Below are positions 6,211 to 12,788 of a stretch of DNA of 12,788 nucleotides, one piece after another; positions within the stretch are counted from its first letter, which is position 1, and every line of letters begins with the position of its first letter. The DNA lies in assembly GCA_003485765.1 (NCBI GenBank), contig DNHS01000033.1, forward strand, positions 1-12,788, written 5' to 3'. Both the position numbers and the translations under genes were made by a program. A model generated the notes under the pieces. It made no database searches, was not told the DNA's origin, and saw only the letters and a list, made by a program, of their open reading frames with translations. The stretch comes from Candidatus Omnitrophota bacterium. GTDB taxonomy: Bacteria > Omnitrophota > Gorgyraeia > Gorgyraeales > Gorgyraeaceae.

Positions 6211-7179
6211 ATGATGCCCACCAAAGAGCTTACCTCGTATCTTTTCTTAGGAGAAGAAGATTTTTTAAAAGAGCTAGAGCTTAAGAAATTAAAGTCTAGA
6301 TTTCTTGAAAATACCACTAGGGATTTGAATTACAATGTATTTTACGCAAAAGACAAGGACTTTAAGCTGAAAGAGATGCTGGATATCCTGAATACAGCGT
6401 CTTTTATGTCTTCCAAGAGGTTTGTGATTTTAAAGGATGCCGATAGTCTTTCGGATAGCGATAAAGAATCAGTGCTTTTTTATCTCAAGAACCCTAAAGA
6501 CAGCTCTATTTTCATAATGGATTCAAAGGCAGTAAAAATAAAGGAAGGGTTTATTTTGGAGGCGTCAAAGCTTGCAAAGCTTATGCGCTTAGCCAGGCTT
6601 ACTGATTCTGAGATTAATATTTGGATTTCGAAGCGGGTGAAGACAGCTGGCAAGAAGATAAGCGCTGACGCCATAAATTTGATAAAAGAAAATCTTCCGA
6701 ACGATTTGCTTATACTTTCTTCCAGCGTTGACAATCTTATTCTATACGCAGGCAAAAGGCCTGATATAACAAGGCATGATGTGGAAAAGGTTATATATGT
6801 CGCGCCTCTTAAAACCAGTTTTGATCTTTTGGACGCTATAGAGAAAAAAGATGTAAAAAGAGCTTTGAATATTTTTACAAGCATCCAAAAATATAAGAAG
6901 AGAGAAGCAGAGCTTTTGTTGGGTCTTTTATCCTGGCAGTTCAGGATGTTATTGAGGGTAAAGGAACTTCTCAAGATAAGAAATAAACTGGAGATACAAA
7001 AAGAGTTGAATTTGTATAATACAAAGTTTGACCAGATGTCCCGTTACGCAACAAGGTTTAAGAGGCAGGAGATAATAAGGCTTTTAGACGAGATATTGAA
7101 GGCAGATAGCGATATTAAAACAGGGGAAACGTTTCCTAAGTTTACGCTGGAGAAATTGATACTTAAGATGTGTTCTTGA
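6211..7179 (+). CDS. holA: DNA polymerase III subunit delta (clamp loader)
   Basis: HolA is the clamp-loader subunit that opens the beta sliding clamp. The N-terminal pattern YLFLGEEDFLKELELKKLK (residues 10-28) is typical, followed by an AAA-like region with SSKRFVILKDADSLSD and IFIMDSKA, a lid segment (SADAINLIKENLPNDLLILSSSVDNLILYAG) and a C-terminal helical collar (REAELLLGLLSWQFRMLLRVKELL). From ATG 6211 it is 322 residues, normal for the family. The frame is open further upstream to a TTG at 6154 inside lptE, but those residues do not resemble HolA. ATG 6214 is equally possible. No clear Shine-Dalgarno sequence is seen, so translation may depend on coupling to lptE, which stops 16 bases earlier. 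It converges with rpsT, with 12 bases between stops. Confidence 0.88.
   Translation: MMPTKELTSYLFLGEEDFLKELELKKLKSRFLENTTRDLNYNVFYAKDKDFKLKEMLDILNTASFMSSKRFVILKDADSLSDSDKESVLFYLKNPKDSSIFIMDSKAVKIKEGFILEASKLAKLMRLARLTDSEINIWISKRVKTAGKKISADAINLIKENLPNDLLILSSSVDNLILYAGKRPDITRHDVEKVIYVAPLKTSFDLLDAIEKKDVKRALNIFTSIQKYKKREAELLLGLLSWQFRMLLRVKELLKIRNKLEIQKELNLYNTKFDQMSRYATRFKRQEIIRLLDEILKADSDIKTGETFPKFTLEKLILKMCS
7125..7136. other. Perfect 12-bp palindrome GGAAACGTTTCC
   Basis: A perfect palindrome with central CpG lies in the 3' part of holA. The AAACGTTT core resembles operators of LacI/PurR-type regulators. About three perfect 12-bp palindromes are expected by chance in a window this long, so function is uncertain. 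Confidence 0.3.
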
Positions 7180-7191
7180 GAATCCGCAGAA

Positions 7192-7476
7192 CTATGCTAA
7201 AGCAGTTCTTGACTCAGAAGTGACGTTTAGTTTTCTCGTTAAGCGGGCAATTTTGCGTGAGGCGGTATTTTTGTGGATAATGCCTTTTGATTTTGCCTTA
7301 TCAAGCTGTGATATAAGATAATTGAGCTGAATTTTGGCCTCTTCCATTTTTTTAGATGACACGAGTTCTATAAATTTCTTTGTTTCTGTCTTCAGCTCGG
7401 ATTGCGCAGATTGATTGCGTAAAGCCTTTTTTGCGCTTTTCTTTATATCTTTATAAGATGCATGTAATATTGGCAT
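7192..7476 (-). CDS. rpsT: 30S ribosomal protein S20
   Basis: This 94-residue basic protein has the S20 layout: an N-terminal Lys/Arg-rich helix (KDIKKSAKKALRNQSAQSELKT), a middle helix with acidic and basic residues (FIELVSSKKMEEAKIQL), and the conserved C-terminal stretch KAKSKGIIHKNTASRKIARL. S20 binds 16S rRNA in the body of the small subunit. A Shine-Dalgarno AAAGGAG (complement of 7483-7489) lies 6 bases before the start, and a promoter lies just upstream. It is a single-gene unit on the minus strand between holA and murJ, a place where S20 is often found. No convincing terminator is visible after its stop. Confidence 0.95.
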   Translation of the reverse strand: MPILHASYKDIKKSAKKALRNQSAQSELKTETKKFIELVSSKKMEEAKIQLNYLISQLDKAKSKGIIHKNTASRKIARLTRKLNVTSESRTALA

Positions 7477-7501
7477 AGATTGCTCCTTTTTATATTATGA
7501 T

Positions 7502-7530
7502 AAAATAACATATACTATTTAATATGTCAA
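7502..7530 (-). promoter_or_regulatory. Promoter of rpsT
   Basis: On the minus strand a perfect TTGACA (complement of 7525-7530) is followed after 17 bases by TATTTT (complement of 7502-7507). A start near 7495 would leave a leader of roughly 20 bases holding the AAAGGAG ribosome binding site. The -10 box is imperfect, but box spacing and gene distance are ideal. Confidence 0.6.
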
Positions 7531-7537
7531 GCAGAAT

Positions 7538-7555
7538 GAGGAAATTCAAAGGTGG
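7538..7555 (+). promoter_or_regulatory. Two candidate ribosome binding sites of murJ
   Basis: GAGGAA (7538-7543) lies 8 bases before the GTG at 7552. AGGTGG (7550-7555), which includes that GTG, lies 8 bases before an in-frame TTG at 7564. Both choices preserve the conserved MurJ N-terminus. A possible -10 box for this strand is TATACT at 7511-7516, without a good -35 box. Confidence 0.45.
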
Positions 7556-9081
7556 CTATACATTTGTCTAAAAAACATATTATAAAATCAGCCGGGATAA
7601 TAGGATTTGCTACAGTCATAAGCAGGGTGCTGGGCTTTGTGAGGGATATTATTATTGCCAGATTCTTCGGCACAGCCAGGTATGCTGAAGCATTTGTAGT
7701 GGCGTTTCGCATACCAAATATGCTTAGAGATTTAATAGGAGAGGGCGCTACAAATGCAGCGTTTGTGCCTGTTCTAAGCGAATATATGGTAAAGAAAAAA
7801 GAAGAATTCTGGGAGCTGGCAAACATCATACTGAATTTTTTACTCATAATACTTTCAGCTATAACCATTGTGGGCGTTCTGGCATCGCCTCTAATCGTGA
7901 GATTAATAGCCCCTGGTTTTTTAAGTGACCCTGAAAAGTTTGCAATAACAGTCAAACTGACGCGCTTGATGTTTCCTTATATACTTCTTATAGGCCTGAC
8001 TGCCTATGCAATGGGCGTATTGAATTCCCTGAAGCATTTTTCAGCGCCTGCATTCGGACCGTGCTTCTTAAATATAGCAATAATAATATGCGCAATAATA
8101 TGGGGTGAGAGTGTCATGGGCCTTGCGAGCGGCGTTTTGATAGGCGGGATCCTGCAGCTTGTCATACAGATACCTGTATTATATAGAAAAGGGTTCAGAT
8201 TTTCTTTTACAAAAAAATTAAACCACCCTGCTGCGAATAAAATCTGGATTTTATTATTGCCTCGCATTATAGGTTCATGTGCATATCAGGTGAACCTGTT
8301 TATAAATACTATTCTAGCTTCTTTAGCCACTATCGTAGGGACTGGAGGGGTTGCTGCGCTTTATTACGCAAATAGGATTTTCCAATTTCCTCTGGCTATA
8401 TTCGGTATTGCAATAGCCCAGGCAGCTTTGCCTACTATGTCAAGAGAGGCATTGGAAAAAGAACCGGGTAATTTAAAACATACGCTGTCCTTTTCTTTAA
8501 GGGTTATAAATTTTATCATCGTCCCTGCTTCAATAGGCCTTATAGTGCTTGCAGTTCCTATAACACAGACTTTGTTTGAAAGAGGCAAGTTTGACCACTA
8601 TTCCACCCTTATTACCGCTAATGCGCTTATATTTTATTCCATAGGACTTTTTAGTTACTCAGGGATAAAAATTCTTGTCAGCTGCTTTTATTCTTTAAAA
8701 GATACATTGAGCCCTGTAAAGATTGCAGGCGCATCTCTCATTTTGAATATAATATTAAATGTGGCTTTAATGTTTCCGTTAAAGATAGGCGGTCTTGCGC
8801 TTAGCGCTTCAATCTCCGGGATTTTTAATTTTCTGGCGCTTTTTTTTATATTAAGGAAAAAGATAGGATCTCTGGATGGGTATAAAATATTGAATTCATT
8901 TTTAAAGGTGTTAGCGGCTAGCCTAGCCATGGCTATAATAATTTATATATGCGCGTTTAAAATAGGCCTGAATCTTTTTATTGTGATATTGATAGCTATA
9001 GTGAGCTATATTATGGCCGCATTTATTTTTGACGTGAAAGAGGTAAAGGAATTTTTGTCATGGATATTAAAGAAAAGATAA
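7552..9081 (+). CDS. murJ: Lipid II flippase MurJ (MviN family)
   Basis: MurJ flips the peptidoglycan precursor lipid II across the inner membrane. This 509-residue protein is hydrophobic throughout, with the number of membrane segments expected for a MOP-superfamily exporter. Characteristic motifs are SRVLGFVRDIIIARFFG (24-40), FRIPNMLRDLIGEGATNAAF (52-71, with the family's membrane arginines), APGFLSDPEKF, and the block LMFPYILLIGLTAYAMGVLNS followed by APAFGPCFLNI. The C-terminal half has the usual GVAALYYANRIFQFPLAIFGIAIAQAALP region. Start is GTG 7552 or TTG 7564. It heads a tightly packed unit, its end overlapping uvrC by 22 bases. It sits beside the S20 gene, a common arrangement. Confidence 0.95.
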   Translation: MAIHLSKKHIIKSAGIIGFATVISRVLGFVRDIIIARFFGTARYAEAFVVAFRIPNMLRDLIGEGATNAAFVPVLSEYMVKKKEEFWELANIILNFLLIILSAITIVGVLASPLIVRLIAPGFLSDPEKFAITVKLTRLMFPYILLIGLTAYAMGVLNSLKHFSAPAFGPCFLNIAIIICAIIWGESVMGLASGVLIGGILQLVIQIPVLYRKGFRFSFTKKLNHPAANKIWILLLPRIIGSCAYQVNLFINTILASLATIVGTGGVAALYYANRIFQFPLAIFGIAIAQAALPTMSREALEKEPGNLKHTLSFSLRVINFIIVPASIGLIVLAVPITQTLFERGKFDHYSTLITANALIFYSIGLFSYSGIKILVSCFYSLKDTLSPVKIAGASLILNIILNVALMFPLKIGGLALSASISGIFNFLALFFILRKKIGSLDGYKILNSFLKVLAASLAMAIIIYICAFKIGLNLFIVILIAIVSYIMAAFIFDVKEVKEFLSWILKKR

Positions 9082-10307
9082 AAGATATCCCGCATCTCCC
9101 GGGCGTTTATATTATGAAAGATTCATTAGGCGAAACGCTTTATATAGGCAAGGCCAAGGATCTTTCAAAAAGGGTGTCCAGCTATTTTCAGGACAAAAGG
9201 CCAAAGACACTAAAACTTATGTCGCTAGTGGAAAAGGTAAAAGAACTGGATTATGTGGTTACTAGCTCTGAAGAAGAAGCGCTTATATATGAAGCAAGCC
9301 TTGTAAAGGAAAAAAAGCCAAAGTATAATGTTGAACTCAAGGACGATAAGAGCTTTCCTCTTTTAAAAATTACATTGAATGAGAAATTCCCAAGACTTAC
9401 TATAACAAGAAAAAAGATTGACGACGGTTCCAGATATTTTGGACCTTATACGAAAGCCAAGCTTTTAAGGAATGCCATAAGCATATTAAAAAATATATTT
9501 CCCCTTAGAATTTGTAAGAAAATTCCTAGTGAATCGTGTCTGGCGTATCATATAGGGCAGTGCCTGGGGCCATGCGTAAAAAGAATAGATGAAAAATCAT
9601 ATAATGAAATAGTTGAACAGTTGATTTTGTTTCTGGAAGGCAAAAAAACAAGATTAATCCAGGAATTAACAGGCAAGATGAAAGAATGCGCAGATAAAAA
9701 AAATTTTGAACAGGCGGCAATTATCCGCAACAGGCTTTCAGCCTTATTAGAGGTGTCTGACAGAAAGACAGCTGATTATAGCTCGTGGGGAAATATTGCT
9801 TTAAAATTAAAGAAAATACTGAGGCTTCCCAGCCTGCCTTTGAAGATAGAGGCATTTGATGTGTCGAATATATCCGGCAAAGAAGCTGTTGGTTCTATGG
9901 TTTATTTTAATAACGGCCTGCCTGATAAATCAAACTACAGAAAATTCAGAATAAAGAGCGTAAGAGGTATTGACGATTATGCTATGATGAGAGAAATTGT
10001 ACGCAGAAGATATCAGAGACTAAAAGAAGAGAACAAGAGGTTTCCAGATCTTATTATAATAGACGGCGGAAAAGGCCATCTAAGGGCAGCCTACGAAGAA
10101 CTTTTGAAATTAAGTCTCGATTATATCCCGGCAATAGGCATCGCTAAGCAGGAAGAAAAGATTTATACACTTGGTTCCCAAGAGCCATTGGATATAAACA
10201 GGGATTCAGAGATCTTGCATTTCATACAAAGCATAAGGGATGAAGCGCACAGATTTGCATTAAAATATCATCATGCCTTGAGACGTGGCGCATGGCAAAA
10301 GAATTGA
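9060..10307 (+). CDS. uvrC: UvrC-type excinuclease subunit, short form
   Basis: UvrC makes the two incisions of nucleotide excision repair. This 415-residue version keeps the GIY-YIG nuclease (GVY 15-17, YIG 28-30, Arg38, Glu78), the four iron-sulfur cysteines (152, 160, 168, 172), a UvrB-interacting UVR motif (about 200-232), and the RNase H-like core with Asp267 (EAFDVSN), Asp335 (IIIDGGKGH) and His397 (RDEAHRFA). It lacks two parts of the usual 600-residue protein: the roughly 100-residue stretch between the UVR motif and EAFD, and the C-terminal helix-hairpin-helix pair. It is not a frameshift, because the next gene starts at once. Start 9060 has AAAGGA 9 bases upstream. It overlaps murJ by 22 and the alkyltransferase by 16 bases. 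From memory, similar short forms occur in Omnitrophota-like genomes. Confidence 0.93.
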   Translation: MDIKEKIKDIPHLPGVYIMKDSLGETLYIGKAKDLSKRVSSYFQDKRPKTLKLMSLVEKVKELDYVVTSSEEEALIYEASLVKEKKPKYNVELKDDKSFPLLKITLNEKFPRLTITRKKIDDGSRYFGPYTKAKLLRNAISILKNIFPLRICKKIPSESCLAYHIGQCLGPCVKRIDEKSYNEIVEQLILFLEGKKTRLIQELTGKMKECADKKNFEQAAIIRNRLSALLEVSDRKTADYSSWGNIALKLKKILRLPSLPLKIEAFDVSNISGKEAVGSMVYFNNGLPDKSNYRKFRIKSVRGIDDYAMMREIVRRRYQRLKEENKRFPDLIIIDGGKGHLRAAYEELLKLSLDYIPAIGIAKQEEKIYTLGSQEPLDINRDSEILHFIQSIRDEAHRFALKYHHALRRGAWQKN

Positions 10308-10591
10308 CACATTTTGAAAGAAAGGTATATACTGTTGTAAAGAAAATACCATTCGGAGAGGTAAGGGCATATGCCTGGGTAGCTGAAAGAGTTGGAAAGC
10401 CAGGCGCTTCAAGGGCAGTAGGCAATAGCCTTAATAAAAACCCTTTTCCTATAATAGTTCCGTGCCACAGAGTTGTGCCTAAAGACGGATCTATCGGCGA
10501 ATATGCATTCGGGCGGGATTTAAAAAGGAAATTATTGGAGATGGAATATGCTTCCAGAGATAAAGTCAAAATTAAAAGACGCAGAAGCTAA
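10292..10591 (+). CDS. Minimal O6-alkylguanine-DNA alkyltransferase domain (MGMT/Ogt type)
   Basis: This 99-residue protein consists only of the C-terminal winged-helix/active-site domain of the MGMT/Ogt family, which takes alkyl groups from O6 of guanine onto its own cysteine. Visible are IPFGEVRAYAWVAERVG (19-35), the arginine-finger region ASRAVGNSLNKNP (39-51) and the active site IIVPCHRV (54-61) with Cys58-His59. The cysteine is present, so it is not an alkyltransferase-like (ATL) protein with Trp in that place. The N-terminal domain of Ada/Ogt is absent. ATL proteins hand lesions to excision repair in other species, so the overlap with uvrC is suggestive of joint repair. It overlaps uvrC by 16 bases and prfB by 44 bases. 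The ribosome binding site is weak, which points to coupled translation. Confidence 0.88.
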   Translation: MAKELTHFERKVYTVVKKIPFGEVRAYAWVAERVGKPGASRAVGNSLNKNPFPIIVPCHRVVPKDGSIGEYAFGRDLKRKLLEMEYASRDKVKIKRRRS

Positions 10592-11648
10592 GTTATCCGA
10601 TCTGAAGCTATACTTAAATGTAGATAAGAATGAAACCCGGCTGAAAGAATTAGAATCGCAGCTCGCAAGCCCTGGTTTCTGGGATGACCAGGAGAAGTCC
10701 AGGCCTATTATCCAGGAATTAAAGACAGTGCGTTCAATATTGGATCCTTATTTTGAAGCAAGAAAAGAATTTGATGAACTGGGAGAATTAGCTGTCATAC
10801 TGGATGAGCAGGATACGGGGTCAATGAAAGAGGTTTCAGAATCGCTGAATCAACTTGCTAAGAAGTTGGAAAGCCTGGAATTTAAAAGTCTTCTAAACGC
10901 AGAAAACGATATTAATAATGCCATTCTGAATATTCATTCTGGAGCGGGCGGCACAGAATCCTGCGACTGGGCCAGTATGCTTTTAAGGATGTATTCAATG
11001 TGGGCTGAGAAAAAAGGATATAAGGTTGAGATGATTGATATGCTGCAGGGAGAAGAAGCCGGTCTTAAAAGCGCAGATATTATTATAACAGGTCCCTATG
11101 CATATGGTTATCTTAAGTCGGAAAAAGGCGTACATCGCTTGGTGAGGATTTCTCCTTTTGATTCAAATAAAAGGCGGCATACATCTTTTGCATCTGTGGA
11201 TGTTATACCTGAGGTTGCAGACGATATAAAGATAGATATAAATGAAGCTGATTTAAAGATAGATACATACAGGGCTGGAGGAGCAGGCGGCCAGAATGTG
11301 AATAAGGTGGAAACAGCCGTTAGGATTACTCATGTTCCAACGGGCATTGTTGTACAGTGCCAGAAAGAAAGATCTCAGTTTAAAAATAAGACTACTGCGA
11401 TGAAAATATTAAAAGCAAAGCTATATGAACGGGAGATGGAGGAAAAGAGAAAAGAGCTGGAAAAAGAATACGCCAAGAAACAAAAGATAGAATGGGGCAG
11501 CCAGATTCGCTCATATGTCATGCATCCATATTCAATGGTAAAGGATCATAGAACTGATCATGAAACATCGAATGTGAATGCAGTTATGGATGGATATCTG
11601 GACGAATTCATGGAAACATTCTTAAAATGGAAGGTTAATAACCCGTAA
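10548..11648 (+). CDS. prfB: Peptide chain release factor 2
   Basis: RF2 ends translation at UGA and UAA. This 366-residue protein shows the RF2 recognition tripeptide SPF (202-204), the catalytic GGQ (247-249) in YRAGGAGGQNVNKVETAV, and the usual QCQKERSQFKNK region. The N-terminal coiled domain (1-110) has the normal PGFWDD segment. Many bacteria carry an in-frame UGA near codon 25 with a programmed +1 shift. Here the frame runs uninterrupted from ATG 10548 through the equivalent LYLNVD region, so that autoregulation is missing. GGAG at 10537-10540 lies 7 bases before the start. The start lies within the alkyltransferase gene. The stop codon TAA is the first three bases of a large inverted repeat. 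Confidence 0.96.
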   Translation: MLPEIKSKLKDAEAKLSDLKLYLNVDKNETRLKELESQLASPGFWDDQEKSRPIIQELKTVRSILDPYFEARKEFDELGELAVILDEQDTGSMKEVSESLNQLAKKLESLEFKSLLNAENDINNAILNIHSGAGGTESCDWASMLLRMYSMWAEKKGYKVEMIDMLQGEEAGLKSADIIITGPYAYGYLKSEKGVHRLVRISPFDSNKRRHTSFASVDVIPEVADDIKIDINEADLKIDTYRAGGAGGQNVNKVETAVRITHVPTGIVVQCQKERSQFKNKTTAMKILKAKLYEREMEEKRKELEKEYAKKQKIEWGSQIRSYVMHPYSMVKDHRTDHETSNVNAVMDGYLDEFMETFLKWKVNNP

Positions 11649-11684
11649 TGTTACAAAACAAGTCATACTCGTTTTGTAACATTA
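11646..11684. promoter_or_regulatory. Perfect 14-bp inverted repeat between prfB and secA
   Basis: The left arm TAATGTTACAAAAC (11646-11659) pairs without mismatch with the right arm GTTTTGTAACATTA (11671-11684). Inside the 11-base loop, AGT (11661-11663) can pair with ACT (11667-11669), giving a longer interrupted stem with a three-base tip. The left arm contains the prfB stop codon and the right arm ends directly before the secA ribosome binding site. No T-run follows on either strand, so it is not a standard terminator. It could be an mRNA hairpin acting on mRNA stability or secA translation, or a dyad protein-binding site. Confidence 0.75.
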
Positions 11685-11691
11685 GAGAGGG
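11685..11691 (+). promoter_or_regulatory. Ribosome binding site of secA
   Basis: GAGAGGG lies 6 bases before ATG 11698 and immediately after the inverted repeat. The in-frame ATG at 11692 is too close to it to be the start. Confidence 0.65.
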
Positions 11692-11697
11692 ATGGAT

Positions 11698-12788
11698 ATG
11701 TTTGGATGGGTAGTGAGCAAGATTATTGGGACGCAGAATGAAAGGGAAATTAAGAAGCTGCGGCCTTTGGTGGAAAAGATAAATTCTTTTGAGCCAGAGG
11801 TTCAGAAGCTTTCTAATGCAGAACTGCGCGAAAAGACAAATCAATTCAAAAAAAGGCTTTTAGATGGCGAGGCTTTAGATGATATTTTGCCAGAGGCTTT
11901 CAGCGTAGTGCGCGAGGCCAGTAAGCGCACTGTAAACATGAGGCATTTTGATGTCCAGCTTATTGGCGGGGTTGTGCTTCATCAGGGAAAAATCAGCGAG
12001 ATGTCAACAGGCGAGGGAAAGACGCTTGTAGCTACTTTGCCTGCTTATTTGAATGCCTTGAGCGGCAAGGGAGTTCATATTATAACAGTAAATGATTATC
12101 TTGCGCGAAGAGATAGAGAATGGATGGGGCCTATATATGAATTCCTGGGCCTTACGGTTGGCGTTATCCAGCATGATATGGATCCTCAATTAAGACAGAT
12201 AGCTTATGGAAGCGATATTACTTACGGAACAAATAATGAATATGGTTTTGATTATCTTAGAGACAATATGGTTATTAGAAAAGAAGATATGGTCCAGCGC
12301 GAATTGAATTATGCGATTGTGGATGAGGTGGACAGCATTCTTATAGACGAGGCGCGTACGCCGCTTATTATCTCAGGGCCTTCAGATGAGGCTACTGATA
12401 AATATTATAAATGCGATAAGATTGTCCCTAAATTAAAAGGCAGGATTATCTTAGAAAAAGATGAGATTGACGCAAAGTTTAAAGGCATAGACTTATCAAA
12501 AGGCTATGATTACATAATTGATGAAAAGGCAAACACAGCTCATCTTACAGAAGACGGGGAAATAAAAGCCGCTGAGATGCTTGGTATAAGCAATATGCAT
12601 GATATCTCTACAATGGAATACAGGCATCATGTGATACAGGCGTTAAAAGCTCACAGTATTCTTTTTAAAAAGGACGTGGATTATGTTGTAAAAGACGGCG
12701 AGGTCATTATTGTAGATGAATTTACAGGCCGCTTGATGCCAGGAAGAAGGTGGTCGGATGGCCTGCATCAGGCAATAGAGGCAAAAGA
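11698..12788 (+). CDS. secA: Protein translocase ATPase SecA, N-terminal part, runs off window
   Basis: SecA is the ATPase that drives preproteins through SecYEG. The frame stays open from ATG 11698 to the window end (363 full codons, no stop), so the gene is cut by the window edge. It shows the SecA start (FGWVVSKIIGTQNEREIKKL), QLIGGVVLHQGKISEM, Walker A GEGKT (105-109), VNDYLARRDREWM, TYGTNNEYGFDYLRDNM, and Walker B region VDEVDSILIDEARTPLIISG (208-227). Near the end come the preprotein cross-linking region and VIIVDEFTGRLMPGRRWSDGLHQAIEAK. Nothing in the visible part is missing. It follows prfB by 49 bases; prfB-secA adjacency is common in bacteria. Its expression may depend on the inverted repeat just upstream of its ribosome binding site. 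Confidence 0.96.
   Translation, partial: MFGWVVSKIIGTQNEREIKKLRPLVEKINSFEPEVQKLSNAELREKTNQFKKRLLDGEALDDILPEAFSVVREASKRTVNMRHFDVQLIGGVVLHQGKISEMSTGEGKTLVATLPAYLNALSGKGVHIITVNDYLARRDREWMGPIYEFLGLTVGVIQHDMDPQLRQIAYGSDITYGTNNEYGFDYLRDNMVIRKEDMVQRELNYAIVDEVDSILIDEARTPLIISGPSDEATDKYYKCDKIVPKLKGRIILEKDEIDAKFKGIDLSKGYDYIIDEKANTAHLTEDGEIKAAEMLGISNMHDISTMEYRHHVIQALKAHSILFKKDVDYVVKDGEVIIVDEFTGRLMPGRRWSDGLHQAIEAK

Noticed and set aside
7180..7215. Shared terminator between convergent holA and rpsT
   Set aside because: AGAACT (7188-7193) and AGTTCT (7204-7209) can pair, but the 6-bp stem has a 10-base loop and no T-run on either side.
9060..10307. Frameshift or premature stop truncating uvrC
   Set aside because: The sequence after the stop encodes the alkyltransferase in another frame, with no leftover helix-hairpin-helix region; the internal deletion is clean.
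10222..10569. Minus-strand open frame of 115 residues opposite uvrC and the alkyltransferase
   Set aside because: It has no recognisable domain and lies opposite two strongly conserved genes; it is a shadow frame.
11646..11684. Rho-independent terminator after prfB
   Set aside because: The stem is perfect but AT-rich, and no T-run follows on either strand.

Overview
The window reads as a compact, AT-rich bacterial chromosome segment from a didermal (outer-membrane) bacterium. It carries secretins, a BamD-type and an LptE-type envelope gene, MurJ, and information-processing genes that overlap each other. Codon choice is rich in AGA/AGG and ATA. Protein features (short UvrC, WIWTPESGKW-type BamD, the secretin tandem with an acidic loop) remind me of Candidatus Omnitrophota or a related PVC-side lineage. 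That assignment is inference from memory, not a search result.

Region 1 (1-3184): the 3' end of a secretin gene, a complete second secretin paralogue, and a LacI-family regulator, joined by two ATGA stop/start overlaps. Region 2 (3195-4668): a strong Shine-Dalgarno sequence, a small single-pass membrane protein of unknown function, and a 407-residue radical SAM enzyme of an uncharacterised family. A weak hairpin/T-run and a good promoter follow. Region 3 (4712-7179): a BamD-like TPR protein, LptE-like lipoprotein and HolA (DNA polymerase III delta), tightly packed; lptE-holA is a classic neighbour pair. Region 4 (7192-7551): rpsT (ribosomal protein S20) on the minus strand, convergent with holA and divergent from murJ, with its own promoter. 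Region 5 (7552-11648): murJ, a short uvrC, a minimal O6-alkylguanine-DNA alkyltransferase domain and prfB, every junction overlapping (22, 16 and 44 bp). Region 6 (11646-12788): a perfect 14-bp inverted repeat directly behind prfB, then secA running off the window.

The genes group into envelope biogenesis (secretins, BamD, LptE, MurJ, SecA), DNA repair (UvrC, alkyltransferase) and core replication/translation (HolA, S20, RF2). Most is housekeeping. The parts most worth a second look are the coupled secretin-secretin-LacI block, the small membrane protein plus radical SAM pair, the apparently leaderless bamD-like gene, the trimmed UvrC next to a trimmed alkyltransferase, a heptamer repeat in the LptE signal peptide, and the hairpin between prfB and secA. 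There is no tRNA, rRNA, CRISPR array or insertion sequence that I can see, and no gene-free stretch above 300 bases.
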